A program made the position numbers and the translations under genes. Positions 35,879 through 47,692 of a stretch of DNA of 64,000 nucleotides are shown one piece after another. The notes beneath the pieces were generated by a model. That model saw only the letters and a list, made by a program, of their open reading frames with translations. It had not been told where the DNA came from and did no database searches. The stretch covers positions 124,001-188,000 of the forward strand of contig MU626271.1 in NCBI GenBank assembly GCA_025603075.1. Reading direction: 5' to 3'. The stretch is from Neoconidiobolus thromboides FSU 785. Lineage: Eukaryota > Entomophthoromycota > Entomophthoromycetes > Entomophthorales > Neoconidiobolaceae. Position 1 is the first letter of the stretch. The number at the start of each line of letters is the position of its first letter.

Positions 35879-36650
35879 GATTGTAAGTTTAAGTCTAAAT
35901 GTATGTTATTAAAAGATAATATAAACTAACAAGAATTGATTCTCTTTTTATACTTTTATGAATTGTTGGCATATCATTAGTTTTACCTTTTTTTGTTCAG
36001 TTGTTATAATTACAACTTTACTACTACCCACCTATTACTTATATTTAATATTCTTTTTTTTTAATATTTTGTTGTTCTTTTTTGTTATTATAATTTAATT
36101 TGGTTTTACTTATCAAATTTGATGCTTCTTTTAGTATTATGTTGATCTTTTAGATGAATTTTATCTTTTATTAAATAAAATTTAATATTTTAGTTGTGGC
36201 TAATACTATGATCGACCTCGCCTATCGACACACTGAAACTCGAGCTGAAACTTAGCACATTATTGTTATTTTTAATAGTTTTTTGTAGTAATAGACTTAT
36301 GTTTTCATAATAGATTAAGACATTTGACTTTTTTCACAATAAACATGTACAATAATTTAACTTATTAATACAAAATGTCGACTTTATTAAATGTTTCATT
36401 TATTTAACAACTTTATTTTGATATTAAACTAGTACTTTATTTTAGATACAAAAATAAATTGTCTTTTGCCCAAAACACTAATGAAGTGAAATACTAAGCT
36501 GTTTATACAAACAATAACATGAATAAGTTTGACATCAATTTCAATAATAAATTACATTCTATATTTATTAAATATACTCTTTTATTAACATGAATTAAGG
36601 AAAATATTAATGATTATAAACTAGTTTTCGAAATGAAAAATTGAAGATTC
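35879..36650. other. STE12 promoter region
   Basis: Spacer between the STE12 start and the LCB2 stop, both genes on the minus strand. T-rich tracts near 36000-36100; no repeat copy or gene seen. Confidence 0.55.
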
Positions 36651-38507
36651 TTAATTAAGATTCTTAATTTGTAATCTTTCTCCAATGATATTAATAATAG
36701 CTAATGAAGCATCAAGATCCTGTTTAGTGTGTGCTGCTGACAAACAGAATCGAACCCTATCTCTCATCACAGGTGTTGCAGGGTATCCAACAACAACAAC
36801 AGCAATACCAGCTGCCAAACACTCCCTAGAGAATGCAGCAATCTTTGAAGAATGATATATCATCATAGGAATAACAGGTGAACCACAAGAACCAATTAAA
36901 GTAAAACCCATGGACTTTAATTTAGTGAAAAAATAGTGCGAGTTAAAGGCTAATTGATCCAGACGTTTTTTGCCTTCATGGGGATACATTGAGTCTGATT
37001 CTCCCATAATTTCTTGCATACTACTAATCGTTTGTTGTAATACTGGAACTGACATGGTTTCACCATAAAGGGAATTATGATTTGTTACTCTTAAGCGTTG
37101 AATTAATGCTTTTGTTCCGGCAATGTATCCTCCAGAAGCTCCAAAACTTTTTGTAAATGTACCCATCATAATATCAATTGATCTTGGGTCAACTCCTAAT
37201 AAATCACATACTCCTCGTCCTCGACTTCCTAAAGCTCCTATAGAGTGAGCTTCATCTAAGTAAATATAAAATTTATATTTCTTCTTTAACTCTAGAATTT
37301 CGTTTAATTTCGGGATGGTGCCTTCCATAGAATAAAGCCCTTCAATGACCAACAATATCTTTTTCCAAGGTTTATGGGTTCGAGGTTGCCCAGAAGCAAT
37401 CGATTCTCTCAACAATTTTTCAAGCTGTTTAATATCTGTTCGTATACTATTAAATTTTTACACTAGGAAATATATCAAGTTAACTTACTGTTATGTTTAA
37501 ATGGTCGAATAACGGCGCCTGAAATTCTGGATCCGTAAATGAGCGAAGCATGGTTTAATTCATCGGATAATATAAGACATCCTTTATCAACAATGGTAGG
37601 TATAACAGAAGCATTTGTAGAAAATCCCTGAGAAATGATTACAGCGTCTTCAGTACCAACAAATCTAGCAACAAGCTGTTCAGCCATTACCAATTTTTCA
37701 GAATATCCAACCTCACAAGGGGTAGAGTTTGAAGTGACCCCTAACTGGGTAATAGATTCAATCACTTTATCGGTACAATACCCTTCCTTTTCAGAAAACC
37801 CTAAATAATTATAACTTGCTAGATTCATTACTTCGATCGAGTTTCCAGTATATCTGAAATAATTTGTAAATAACTTGGTCGTCAAATATTGAAACTAAAA
37901 CTTACTCAAAAGTTAAATTGTAATCGTTAGTTGTACGCTCAAGAATTTTAACTGTACGCCCAGGCACCCCAGTAATAGTGCGTGCAAAAACATCTCTTAT
38001 ACGTGTATATACATAACGATGAAAACTTCTTTCAAAACCTTCAACTAAAGGTGCATAACCCTAAAAAAATTAACATCATTTTAAATCAGTTAATAATAAA
38101 AAACCTACATCGCTGTGAGAATAACATTTATACTCTTCTGGTTTAAATATTTTTCCATATAGATCTCGAAAATAGCCAAACAAAAATAATAAACAATAAG
38201 AAAATACGGTGGTGGTATATACAAAGACGCTAAGTTTTTCCGCTTCATTAATAGGCTCTAAGACGAAACTAGTTTTTTTGATGGCAGGGCTCACATTGGT
38301 TTCTTTAGTAGCATACGACTCCAACTGGATACTTGAGGCTCTTTCGCCTTTGATCATGGAGGGCTTAGCTGGCTCAGTGGTTATAGAGGTGGAAGACACC
38401 TGCTTTTTGCTCTCATTATCAAAGGAGCCTAACTCAATCAATCGTTGCCATTGTGTCTTAAGTTTACTTTCACCACCAATACTACTTTTAAATTTGCCTT
38501 GCCCCAT
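36651..38507 (-). CDS. LCB2: Serine palmitoyltransferase subunit 2 (long-chain base synthesis)
   Basis: Four exons (38507-38109, 38060-37906, 37853-37489, 37435-36651) give 567 residues. A polar N-terminus is followed by one membrane span (about 96-120, TTTVFSYCLLFLFGYF), then an alpha-oxoamine synthase fold: EVMNLASYNYLGFSEKEGYC, DELNHASLIYGSRISGA, YLDEAHSIGALGSRGRGVCD, and MMGTFTKSFGASGGYIAG with the PLP-binding Lys at about residue 402. With Lcb1 it condenses serine and palmitoyl-CoA, the first committed step of sphingolipid synthesis, in the ER. Presence of the Lys marks the catalytic Lcb2 rather than Lcb1. The third intron was closed with the acceptor at 37436-37437 because it alone keeps frame; an AG nearer the donor would shift frame. 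Confidence 0.95.
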
Positions 38508-39503
38508 TTATTAAAATACAAAGAATTAAAGGTTAAAAAAAGATTGTTTTGACAGTTACTTTTTAACTTTTATAAAGTAAAATCTGGGGAGATATTATTT
38601 TTTATATTTTCGCGCTAGCCCCAAATGCTCCAATAATATTCCAAATTAAGCTCTTTTTACCCTCCGTTAAATCTTAATTTTTTAATTTGTGTACTTTAGT
38701 ACTTTTTTGATTAGTAAGTTATTGTTTCCCTCTTAAATGGCTCGACTTTGATTTGCCTTGATTTCATGGTACTCCAACTTATCTTTTTTCTTGTTACTAA
38801 CAGAGGAATAATTAACTTCAATAATGAAACTCAATAATTTATGTAACAAAATACTAGGTTAATAGATAAAGTAAAGATAGAGCAAAGTGTAACATTATAA
38901 TGTCTCAATCTATTATGATAATCTATTACTATTTCTTATTTATTTCTTATTATATTTTCATGACTTCATTATTTGGTTACTTTAATATTCTCAATTTCTG
39001 GTTTCATAAATTTACCCAGCTTATTACCAATCATTTTCTATCCTTTACAAAGTCAAGAACCATGAAATAATCTTCTTGATAAAAATTCTTGGTAATAAAA
39101 ACCTTATCATTTCAATTAAACCCTTGGTATAAATTAGTTTGAGTATTACTAATTAGGTGACAAGTTAATTTGTAAATTAAATTTTATACTGTTGATTAAT
39201 TTCAAGTCGGTAGGGTAAACAATATCTGAGTGGATTGAAAATTTTTGATGAAGAGTCTATTTTTATGGCATAAAAGGATTATTAATAATTTTATAAATAC
39301 AAGAACGCTACTAAAACAATTATTAGCAGAAATCTTGAACAAAAAAGGTATTCCTACACTTACCTAACCCTAGTCTCAACTTTTATACTAACCCTTATAT
39401 AAATAATAAAGTCGTTATTCTTATATAAAATTTAATATGACATTTTAATTTTGAAACTGATATAAAATCATTTACTCTTTAAAAACTAGCTGCAACTACT
39501 TCT

Positions 39504-39668
39504 TTAACCACTTGAATACCATGGATAAACATTGGTTGCATGGCTTAAATCAAGCTAACCTTTTGAGTATTAAGTTTCAAAAAACTGATCCAATTGGGGC
39601 ATAAAATCGTTGGAATCATGATACAATCGCATAAAAAAAATTGAGGCGTCTGGCACTCAAAGGGTTAA
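39504..39668. mobile_element. Possible piggyBac-like MITE bounded by TTAA
   Basis: The left end reads TTAACCACTTGAATACCA; the right end, reverse-complemented, reads TTAACCCTTTGAGTGCCA. Fourteen of 18 positions agree, including both TTAA sites, the target duplicated by piggyBac transposases. The 165-bp interior has no coding frame. Only one copy was seen in the window, so this rests on its ends alone. Confidence 0.35.
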
Positions 39669-39918
39669 CTCAGCTATCTATTCCTTTTTGATTGGAATTT
39701 GATTTGTATAAAAATGGCTAATGTTTTATCCGAACAACTTATTTGCATCTACTGATTCTTAAAATTTCCTGATGTTCTTGCATAATGAAAAGAGTAAAAT
39801 ATTGAGAAATAGTTAGGAGTTCGACTTTTGTTGAGAGTAATATTTTTCTCCAACCCTTCAACATTCAAGGTAAATGAAAAAACTATTTTAAATAAAGCTA
39901 TAATATTGATAAAAATAA

Positions 39919-40021
39919 TATGGGGATGTTTTTTTGGCTTCATCATTTTTTCCATTTTTAAGTACTATTTGAGTGGAAAAATTGTTAGTAAAATTCTTAA
40001 ACATAAAAATACATCCCCATA
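39919..40021 (-). mobile_element. MITE-like element, copy 13
   Basis: Reverse copy: TATGGGGATGTTTTTTTGG to ATACATCCCCATA, an excellent match at both ends. Confidence 0.85.
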
Positions 40022-40251
40022 TATTTAAGTTACTTTAAATACCAATTTACTTTATCTATTTTCATTCTAATTTGTATATCCTATACTATTTGATCAATAA
40101 ATGTTTAAAAATCGAAGTAATAGGATTAAACCCAACTCATAAGACAAAAACATACTACTCAACACTCAACCACATAATGCAAGTATCAAAAACTTAAATT
40201 GCATAAATAATTTTTTATTTTTTTGGTTTTTTGTTAGTAAATAGATAAAAT

Positions 40252-42105
40252 TTAATGAGAAGCTGAAGTTGTAGTACGATTTGAAGGTAATGAAGTACTT
40301 TTAGAGGGCAATGAAGTATGCTTGGGTGGCAAAGTGCCTTTAGTAGGTGGTACATTATTTTTAGGAGGTAGTAAAGCATTTTTAGATGACAATGGGATAT
40401 TTGTAGAAAGTTGTGAAGCACGCTTAGAAAGTGGTAGTTCACCAGTTTCTTCTTCATCATGACCACGTTTAACTGAAGGTTTGTTAGCCTTTGGTCCAAG
40501 CACTGGTTTTATTTTTGGTGTCTTTTTTTCAAATATGCATTTGGGTAGCTGATCAACTTTATAATTAACAATGGCAGTCCACTTATCTGGATACTCGGGG
40601 TCAGGTTGTTGTTTATATAAAGATCGAATGTATGCTTTTTGTGAGTCAAGTTTATCTACTTCGCTGGCCGATTCTGCTTTAACTCCAATCCCAACATAAA
40701 AAGAGGTGACATACAATGTTTTGTAGATTTCATTTGGTGGTAGATCTTTATTGTCAGGTGTGGCATCAAGTTTTCCAGCTTTAACCGATTCCATCTCTTC
40801 TTCATTCTTACATTTATGTACAGTTGACATTGATTCAGATCTAATATGAAGCACCTCTATATACCACTCTAAGTCGAGGTACTCTGTAAACTTACGCACT
40901 CTGGATTCTAAGAGACCTGCATAATCACCATGCGAAGTTTCTTCACTTGTTATAGCTGATATTTGAACATAATGAGAATATTTTTTAAAAAAGTTTGATG
41001 GCGTAAGAAGCTTATTCCATGGAATTTCTTGGTTCGTAGCTCTAAGAGCAAATTCGGATCCTCTTAAAAGCTCGCATAATAAAATAACATGCGACGACCT
41101 GGTAACATTATGAGTACAACACATAGTAGGATAAGCTGGGGTAATGATTGGCATCCTATGACCTAAATCAGTACCATTAGTAGAGGGATCCCACGAACCT
41201 TTAGCTATTTGTCCATTTAGTTGATATTGAAAATCAGTTAAAATCATTGGATGAGGCCAATCCCAAATTGAGGCAATTCTAAAATATTCATAAATGGCTC
41301 GAGCTGCAGTAGCATTAGGAAAAAGTTGACAAACACGTGCCACTGAAATAGCCCAAGCTACGCCACCAAAATAGCCCATAACATTGGAAGTAAGCCCTCT
41401 CATTTTTGCCCATAATTTTATAAAACGAAGTGCTATTTGAAATACTGGGACATTGGGTACAAGCTTCATTATAAGGGCAGCAACTCGACGCCCATTCACA
41501 CTCTTCGTATAATCTTCACTACACAACATATCCAAAGGCATAGTACCCAAATCAAAATCTTCAGGGATAATATCGTATTTAACTGAAGCAAAAATAAGAT
41601 CAATGGGGATACCAAAGAACTTTAATTTGACAAGTGGTACGTAAGCACCAACCACCGAACTAACTTCAGTGATGTAATTTTTCCCTTTAAGAAAATTATA
41701 AAACCCAGTAAAGAAATCATCTTTGTCAATATAACTAGGAGTGACACATAGCGCATCAATATCAGAAGTAATATTATGGGCACCAAGAGCATACGAACCA
41801 AACGGAAGGATTTGGGAGTTATTTGCTTTTGCTATTTCAGGATTTTCTTCTTTTTTAATGCCTATCTCAGCTACATACTCCCTTAGATAAAGGGTAAGCA
41901 TTCTTAGTGCTTTTTCTTTGTTCGTTGAGTCAGTAGCATTTGGGATGCAGCCATTCTTTTCAAGCAGCTTAATTACCTCTTTAGTGGCGTGTAACTCGGG
42001 TTCTGTTGGGTCTTTCAAATCTAAGGGATGAGATACACCATGGAACTCAGTCACTCTTTTCCCATCAATAAATATATATGGCAATTCATCATTTTCAATA
42101 TTCAT
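40252..42105 (-). CDS. PAP1: Nuclear poly(A) polymerase
   Basis: A single exon encodes 617 residues. The N-terminal nucleotidyltransferase domain has PFGSYALGAHNITSDIDALC with the GS motif at 103-104 and metal-binding Asp115 and Asp117; the third Asp is at 169 (GIPIDLIFA). The central domain has NGRRVAALIMKLVPNVPVFQ and GYFGGVAWAISVARVCQLFP; the RNA-binding domain spans about 360-530. The length fits canonical Pap1. It adds the poly(A) tail to cleaved pre-mRNA in the nucleus, the opposite reaction to CCR4 found earlier in this window; the two are unlinked. The last 60 residues are a Ser/Pro/Lys repeat-like tail with a basic KRGHDEEE region, probably regulatory. It is intronless despite its length, unlike most neighbours. 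Confidence 0.95.
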   Translation of the reverse strand: MNIENDELPYIFIDGKRVTEFHGVSHPLDLKDPTEPELHATKEVIKLLEKNGCIPNATDSTNKEKALRMLTLYLREYVAEIGIKKEENPEIAKANNSQILPFGSYALGAHNITSDIDALCVTPSYIDKDDFFTGFYNFLKGKNYITEVSSVVGAYVPLVKLKFFGIPIDLIFASVKYDIIPEDFDLGTMPLDMLCSEDYTKSVNGRRVAALIMKLVPNVPVFQIALRFIKLWAKMRGLTSNVMGYFGGVAWAISVARVCQLFPNATAARAIYEYFRIASIWDWPHPMILTDFQYQLNGQIAKGSWDPSTNGTDLGHRMPIITPAYPTMCCTHNVTRSSHVILLCELLRGSEFALRATNQEIPWNKLLTPSNFFKKYSHYVQISAITSEETSHGDYAGLLESRVRKFTEYLDLEWYIEVLHIRSESMSTVHKCKNEEEMESVKAGKLDATPDNKDLPPNEIYKTLYVTSFYVGIGVKAESASEVDKLDSQKAYIRSLYKQQPDPEYPDKWTAIVNYKVDQLPKCIFEKKTPKIKPVLGPKANKPSVKRGHDEEETGELPLSKRASQLSTNIPLSSKNALLPPKNNVPPTKGTLPPKHTSLPSKSTSLPSNRTTTSASH

Positions 42106-42813
42106 CTTAGAATTTTAATGAAATTCAAACACTGATTGAAGGATAATCAAAAATCAAATAAAATTATGAAAAAAATAAACTAAAATTTACCATTTTTTCA
42201 CAGCTCAAGTTCAGATTTTGCTTAAAGTAGGCTAAACTAATTCTAGCCAATCAAATTTTACATGAATATTAAATTTCGTTTTTTGTTCCTTCTCCTTAAT
42301 CTTCTAAAAAAATAAGTTAAAAGCTATTCTTTTTTAAAAAAGAATTAATAACAATAAACTAAATACATGTATATTAGGTATCAAAGTAAAGTGGATATAT
42401 GATTTATATAGGTATTATTTTATTACTAAAACAAAATTTATGAGCTTGATTTTAGTATAAAAATTAAGGACTCTTTCTATAAGAACACCTACAAAACATA
42501 AAAGATAAAAAGTCATTATTTATTTAATCACCAACTATTCTTATATTAAGTTTTAAACAAACGTAATATTGGAATAACAATTAGATAATTCAAACCATTA
42601 TTAATAAATTAATTTGAAATTAAAAAGGAGCTATTAGATAACATTTGAACCTATAAACCCAATTGAACGATAATAAATTTTAAAGCCAAAATAAAAGTAT
42701 ATTTAATAATAGTAAAAATAAAAGTACTTAAAGAGATAACTCTTAAGGTATTGCTCTTGAGATTATTTAGATTTCAACAATCACACTTAGTTAATAATTG
42801 GTAACTCAGTTAC
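42106..42813. other. PAP1 promoter and 3' spacer of HSF-type gene
   Basis: AT-rich, about 700 bp, with no repeat copy or ORF of note. Confidence 0.6.
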
Positions 42814-44040
42814 TCATACTGTAAACTTAAGCTGCGAAAGTAACTTTCTATGAATACAAGTTTGTTCATCTACAAATCGATCAATTTCGTCTTTAATTTC
42901 TGGATTATTAGGATTATCAGTTGCACTTTGAAAAAGTTGTCTAGTTTGTGGCGTTGGTTCTGGAAGTGGAAATGGGGTTGTTTGAGGAATTCTATTTTCT
43001 CCACTATTGGCAAGGTAATTAATTAAGGAAGTATGGATTTCTTTTTCTCTAGAATAATATTCTGCTGGAGATATCTTACTAAACTCATTACTTGGATCAA
43101 CTAAGGCTAAAAACGCTTTTAAATCCATACCATCATAATGTATATCATTGTGTGCACTGCGAGTTTGTTCAGATGTGTTATGGTTTCCAAATGATCCCAA
43201 GTTGTTTTCGCGAATCGTATTCCTTGGTGTTGATATTTGTGGGATGTTTACTTCATTACTATATTGATACGTTTGCTCGTTAACGCTATTGTATATATCT
43301 CTTTGTTCGTTATAGTTTCTATTAAAATTATTATATGGACGATTGGTTTCAAATGATCTTTTAGGTTCATTATAGTGTGCGTTATTTCTTGAATAAATTT
43401 CATTTTCTTTGATATTTAAACTACGATTGTATAAAGTTCGTTCTGATAAATAGTTTTTTGGTTCATTGGAATTGCTTTCAACATTTGCAGGGAGAATCAG
43501 CTTATCCTTAATATTTTCCTTTTTAGAATGCTCAGGACGAGGTTTAATAAAAGCATTAGTAATGGGCAAATTACTGTTTGCTTCATCACCGTTCGCAGCA
43601 GCTATTTTTTTTGCTTGGTTGGATATACGATGAATGTTTGATAGTAAGTCTTCTCTACTTCTTTTAAAATAAGGATGTTCAAACCAGCTTGAATCCAAAT
43701 TAGTACCTCTAGTTTTTCTTCCATCACTGATCCTTTTAAATCCATACATCTAAAACAACAATTAAAAACAAAAAGTTTGATTTTAAAAAATTATTTACAT
43801 TCAATTGACGAACAAAAGAGTTAAAGGAAGCGTTCTTAAAATAGTTTGGAAACAACTCCTCTTGAAATGCTTTTTGAGACTTGATTACAAAATTGTCTCC
43901 TGCATCGCACCAGCCTACTAAATGTACATATTCTTGGCTATGAAGAAGACTAAAATCTATGAATAAAAAGTAAATAGACCCAAAGTAATTACTTACTTGT
44001 ACATCTTTTTAGCGAATGATGACACTTCTATTTCTCTCAT
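42814..44040 (-). CDS. HSF-type DNA-binding domain protein lacking an evident trimerisation zipper
   Basis: Three exons (44040-43997, 43949-43799, 43749-42814) give 376 residues. The first two exons and the start of the third form a heat-shock-factor DNA-binding domain: FAKKMYNLLHSQEYVHLVGW, NFVIKSQKAFQEELFPNYFK, FNSFVRQLNMYGFKRISDGR, then SSWFEHPYFKRSREDLLSNI. The recognition helix (SFVRQLNMYGF) is canonical. The usual HR-A/B leucine zipper does not follow; instead an Asn/Tyr/Arg-rich disordered segment (about 130-290) and a short helical C-terminus (IDRFVDEQTCIHRKLLSQLK). So it may be an Sfl1/Mga1- or Prr1-like regulator rather than the main Hsf1. The ATG at 44040 is in the correct place relative to the family. 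Exons 1 and 2 would be missed by ORF-only annotation. Confidence 0.85.
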
Positions 44041-45498
44041 ATTTTGTTTTGCTATATGCTAATATCTTATATATACTGTTCTTTTACTTAAATACTTTTA
44101 AAGTAATCAAACAAAGTTCTATGTTCTATTTTTAATTTTATTCACTAAGCTGAAGGCTTTTTATTGGTTGGGATCATACTAAAAATTTTATTTGAATTTG
44201 CTTTTCATTTTTTAAGCCCAAAATGTTCCATTTATAATCATTATTTTTTAAACTCGTTACTAATCATACTGTAATATTTTATATCATATTGTAATAAGTT
44301 TTTAGGCTATAGTTTTATAATATAAAGCAAATTAAAACTAATAGTTTTGATACTTATTTTTTTATTATCATTTTATTACTATTTCAACATCAAGTATTGA
44401 CTTTATATTGTTTTCTTAAATTAAAATTTAATCCCTTATCATGTTAAAAACTTGTTAAATTATAAATTAAAAAACCTGATACAATGTATTAATTTTATTT
44501 ATATAATAAATTAAAATGAACATTCGTAAATGGAACTATATTCTTCAATGACGTTTACCTCATTTTATTTAAAAAATCAAAATTACTTTTTGCTTATAAT
44601 AGTTTACTTTTTTATTAAATGGAAATAAAAACTTTTAAAAATAATACTAAAACTTTATCCAATACAGAAGATTTAATCTTTTTACAACTTACTGAAATAT
44701 TATCATATGAGAACAAGATCTAAGCCTTCTTTCTAATATTTTATATTTTATTTGATGACTAAAATAATAAATAGTGATAAAAGTAAAAAAAACTCATCAT
44801 TAAAAATTATCATTATTAATGTTTGGAATAAACCTTTATTAAATAATACATATCTAGTATTTTCATTTAAACAAAATCATGACAAGATAGCAAAAAACTC
44901 ATTTGTTTATATTAATTTTATACACTTTATTACCGTTCTTGTATTATGTCCTAAACAGAACAATATACTTATAAAATAAAATATCATGTTAAAAACTTAA
45001 GATGTAATATTCGAAAAAAATAAAGTGGTAAAAGCAAAATGCTTACTATACAACAACAATTATAAACAACTAAAAAATTACTATATGGGGATGTATTTAA
45101 GGATTTTACTAACAAGTTTTCCACTCAAATAGCGCTTAAAAGATGGAAAAGTAATGAAGCCAAAAAAACACCCCCATATAATTAAATAGTAGTGAAAAAA
45201 AGAATAAAGTTAATGGAATGACAATTAGGCTTAATATATTAAAATTGATTTTTAAGAGTGTAAAAACAAGGAAATAATAAAAAAGTGTATATTAGGTTTT
45301 ATATAAAAGTTTTTTATAAAGGTACTTTAATACATATTAATTTTGTTATTGTTTTTTAATATTGTCTAATGCAATAGCTGGTAAATTATCTTGCTCTATT
45401 TTGATCAGTTTAATAGTTTATTAAACAACAAATTACTCTTTTTAATTATAGTAAAAAGATTAAGAAATAATCATAATTGTTTTATTTAATAAATGATA
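44041..45498. other. Intergenic with one MITE
   Basis: HSF-type gene promoter at left; MITE copy 14 at 45084-45178, about 320 bp downstream of MFS copy A. A 75-codon ORF at 44752-44979 is Lys/Asn/Ile-rich and unsupported. Confidence 0.55.
45084..45178 (+). mobile_element. MITE-like element, copy 14 (short internal deletion)
   Basis: TATGGGGATGTATTTAAGG to ACACCCCCATA, about 95 bp; the TTTTTGTTT stretch after the left end is missing. Confidence 0.8.
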
Positions 45499-47059
45499 TC
45501 AACTATTATTGATAATAGATTTAGAAAGATAGCAATTAAAAAAAGCAACTCCAGCCAAGATTATAAGGGACGGATTTAAAATATTAAAATAATAATTTTT
45601 CATTGCACTAAAGTAAACAAATAAAGGATCTAAAGTAATAGATGCTTGAATCAAATCGAGAATACTATAACCACCGAATGCTAGACCAAACACAGCAAAT
45701 TTACCTATATTTATATCTTTTACTTTAGATAATAACAAAATTATTGAAAGATTAGAATATAAGAAGCATACAGGTAAAGATATAAAAGTCAAGTTAACTA
45801 ATAAAACAAAGAGAAAAGTAGGAAGAATGGACTGTAAAAAATTGATTACAATCATACAAATAAATTCAATGACAATTATACTGTAAGTAATATTATAAAT
45901 ATAGCTTGAATTAAATTTGTTTAAAATAGTGGGTAAATAAAGATAACTTAAAAGCAAAGTTCCTACTACAAAAAGAAGTAAGGTGGGAAAAGGGCCTTCA
46001 AAGGTTATACCTAAGCCACCCATTTTGGTGTCAACCATATACCATGCTGGGAGACTTGTCATCAGATTCACAATTAAAAATTGATTCAATATATATGAAA
46101 TAATTAAAAGTGAAGTTTTTTTAGTAAGTAATTTAAGTGCAAAGTAATAATATAGAACATTTTGGGACGAATTAATAGAATCGTAATTGTTGTTATCCAT
46201 ATCATTAACTAATGTTTGAGTTTCGTCACTTTCAGTCAGAAGTGAAATAGTATCTAATTTATCCTCCGAAGGTAATAATAAAGAATTAGAACAATAACCA
46301 AGTATCATAAATATAATGGCATTGCATAAAGCTGGAAATAATAAAGGATATTGAAGGAATATTAATTTAAGAGTAAACCAATTTGGGATTTGATTTCTGT
46401 AAGACCCAAAAAATAAACTTACAACATACCATAATGAATAGGTAAACAAGTTACTAAAAAATAATAGTGTATATGCAAAACCTATAATTAATTAATACAA
46501 TAATCTCCATATGATAAATATATATACTTTGATATTTTGATTGATAAATAATTGATATAAGCCCATAAGGAATAGTCTCTAATCCATTAGATAAACCTAG
46601 ATTAAGTAAAATAACACGAATAGAAAAGAGATTTGGTGATATGGATAAAAGTACTACTAAGATAGATGCTGCATAAATTGATGAAGGTACAGTTTTTTTG
46701 GCTCCATATTTATCAGTCAAATAGCTAACAAAAATTATAGCTATAGGTACCATATATTTAAAATAATTAAAACTTGACACAATGTAGAGGTACATTTCAT
46801 GCTAATCATGTGGAGCGCCCCCCAACTCGATTAAAGCCTAATAATTTTATTAGTTTATAGAATTGAATTATCATTAGGTTTACAATTCTATGAAGAGTTT
46901 CAATAAATAGTTTAAACGCTTTAACAAGGCCATATAATAAAAGTATTTTTAAATAACTTAAATCTGGAAAGTAAGAGGAATCTAGTTGTGGTTTGTTAAA
47001 ACTTTATATTCTATTATATTCTATTATATTCTATTATTACTAGTTATCATTGAAGTCAT
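45499..47059 (-). CDS. Major facilitator superfamily transporter, copy A (possibly impaired)
   Basis: By analogy with copies B and C the exons are 47059-47041 (MTSMIT), 46981-46884, 46837-46528 and 46481-45499. Motif A-like VSYLTDKYGAKKTV lies in exon 3, and about 12 membrane spans are predicted overall. With the conserved exon 3 acceptor the frame meets TAG at 46804-46802 (GAPHD stop HEMYLY), where C has Arg. That TAG itself forms an AG acceptor: starting exon 3 at 46801 keeps frame and drops 12 residues, giving 457 residues. So the copy is either a pseudogene or rescued by a shifted splice site. Substrate unknown. Intron 1 carries a 10-bp tandem repeat. Confidence 0.7.
47005..47039. repeat. 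10-bp tandem repeat in intron 1 of MFS copy A
   Basis: About three and a half units of TATTCTATTA. Copy C has a similar (TATAA)n run in the same intron, so the intron is prone to slippage. Confidence 0.8.
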
Positions 47060-47692
47060 TTTAAGAAAAATAGAATAAATCAAAATAGAAAGGTTGTTTT
47101 ATTTTATATGTATCAAATTACTATACTAAGCTAAACACTTAGTTAACTTCCCTTGGCATCAACTTACCTTCACCCTTGATTGCCACTGTATCGTCATTCC
47201 TTGGACCACATGGTTCTTTAGCTCAGGTTAAAGCTGAAATAAGAAAATTGTATTTTTTATCTAATACTACTTTCGGAAAATTAAAGTCTTTTTATATCAT
47301 TTAACTAGATTTCAATTAATTTTGAAAAACAATTTTTCACATTCTAAAGTTATTCCCTATTCTAATAAATTGAAACTTAAAACAAAAGCACTTCAATTAT
47401 CGTATATAATTGAATTCTTCAATATAATTTGTTTATAAACACAAAAGTCTTTTTTAACACCAATTTAGTGTAGTAAATATAATGTTATTTGAAAATTAAT
47501 TTTTCATTTTTCAATTTTTAAAATCTTAAGCAATCAAGGCATTAATTTTATATTAATTCTCAACCATCAAATTTAAAATTTAAAAACAACCAATAAGACA
47601 CCTTTAAATTAACAAGAACCCCAAAAAAGCTGAATATAAAAATAACTTTGGGAACTTCGACTATTCCTTGTTAATACAATTAAAGATCAAGT
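47060..47692. other. Divergent promoter region MFS copy A / DBP3
   Basis: A 630-bp spacer between two divergent starts. It contains a possible coding relic at 47143-47263; the rest is AT-rich. Confidence 0.5.
47143..47263 (+). pseudogene. Possible fragment of a subtilisin-like protease
   Basis: A less AT-rich island reads TSLGINLPSPLIATVSSFLG, then PHGSLAQVKAEIRKL in one open frame. The TS-x-x-x-P-x-(V/L)A spacing and the following LG-HG-L--QVKA-I pattern recall the segment around and after the catalytic Ser of S8 proteases (GTSM-PhVAG). The family GTSM-P core is altered and no upstream Asp or His domains are present, so this is at best a relic or a shuffled exon. The opposite strand reads no better-known protein. 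It lies in a promoter-sized gap. Confidence 0.25.

Larger units (their letters stand above)
38508..40251. other. Intergenic with one MITE and a possible second MITE type
   Basis: The LCB2 promoter is at the left edge. A TTAA-flanked candidate element (39504-39668) and MITE copy 13 (39919-40021) lie here. ORFs at 39749-39955 and 39828-40028 are frames through the MITE and are not genes. Confidence 0.6.
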
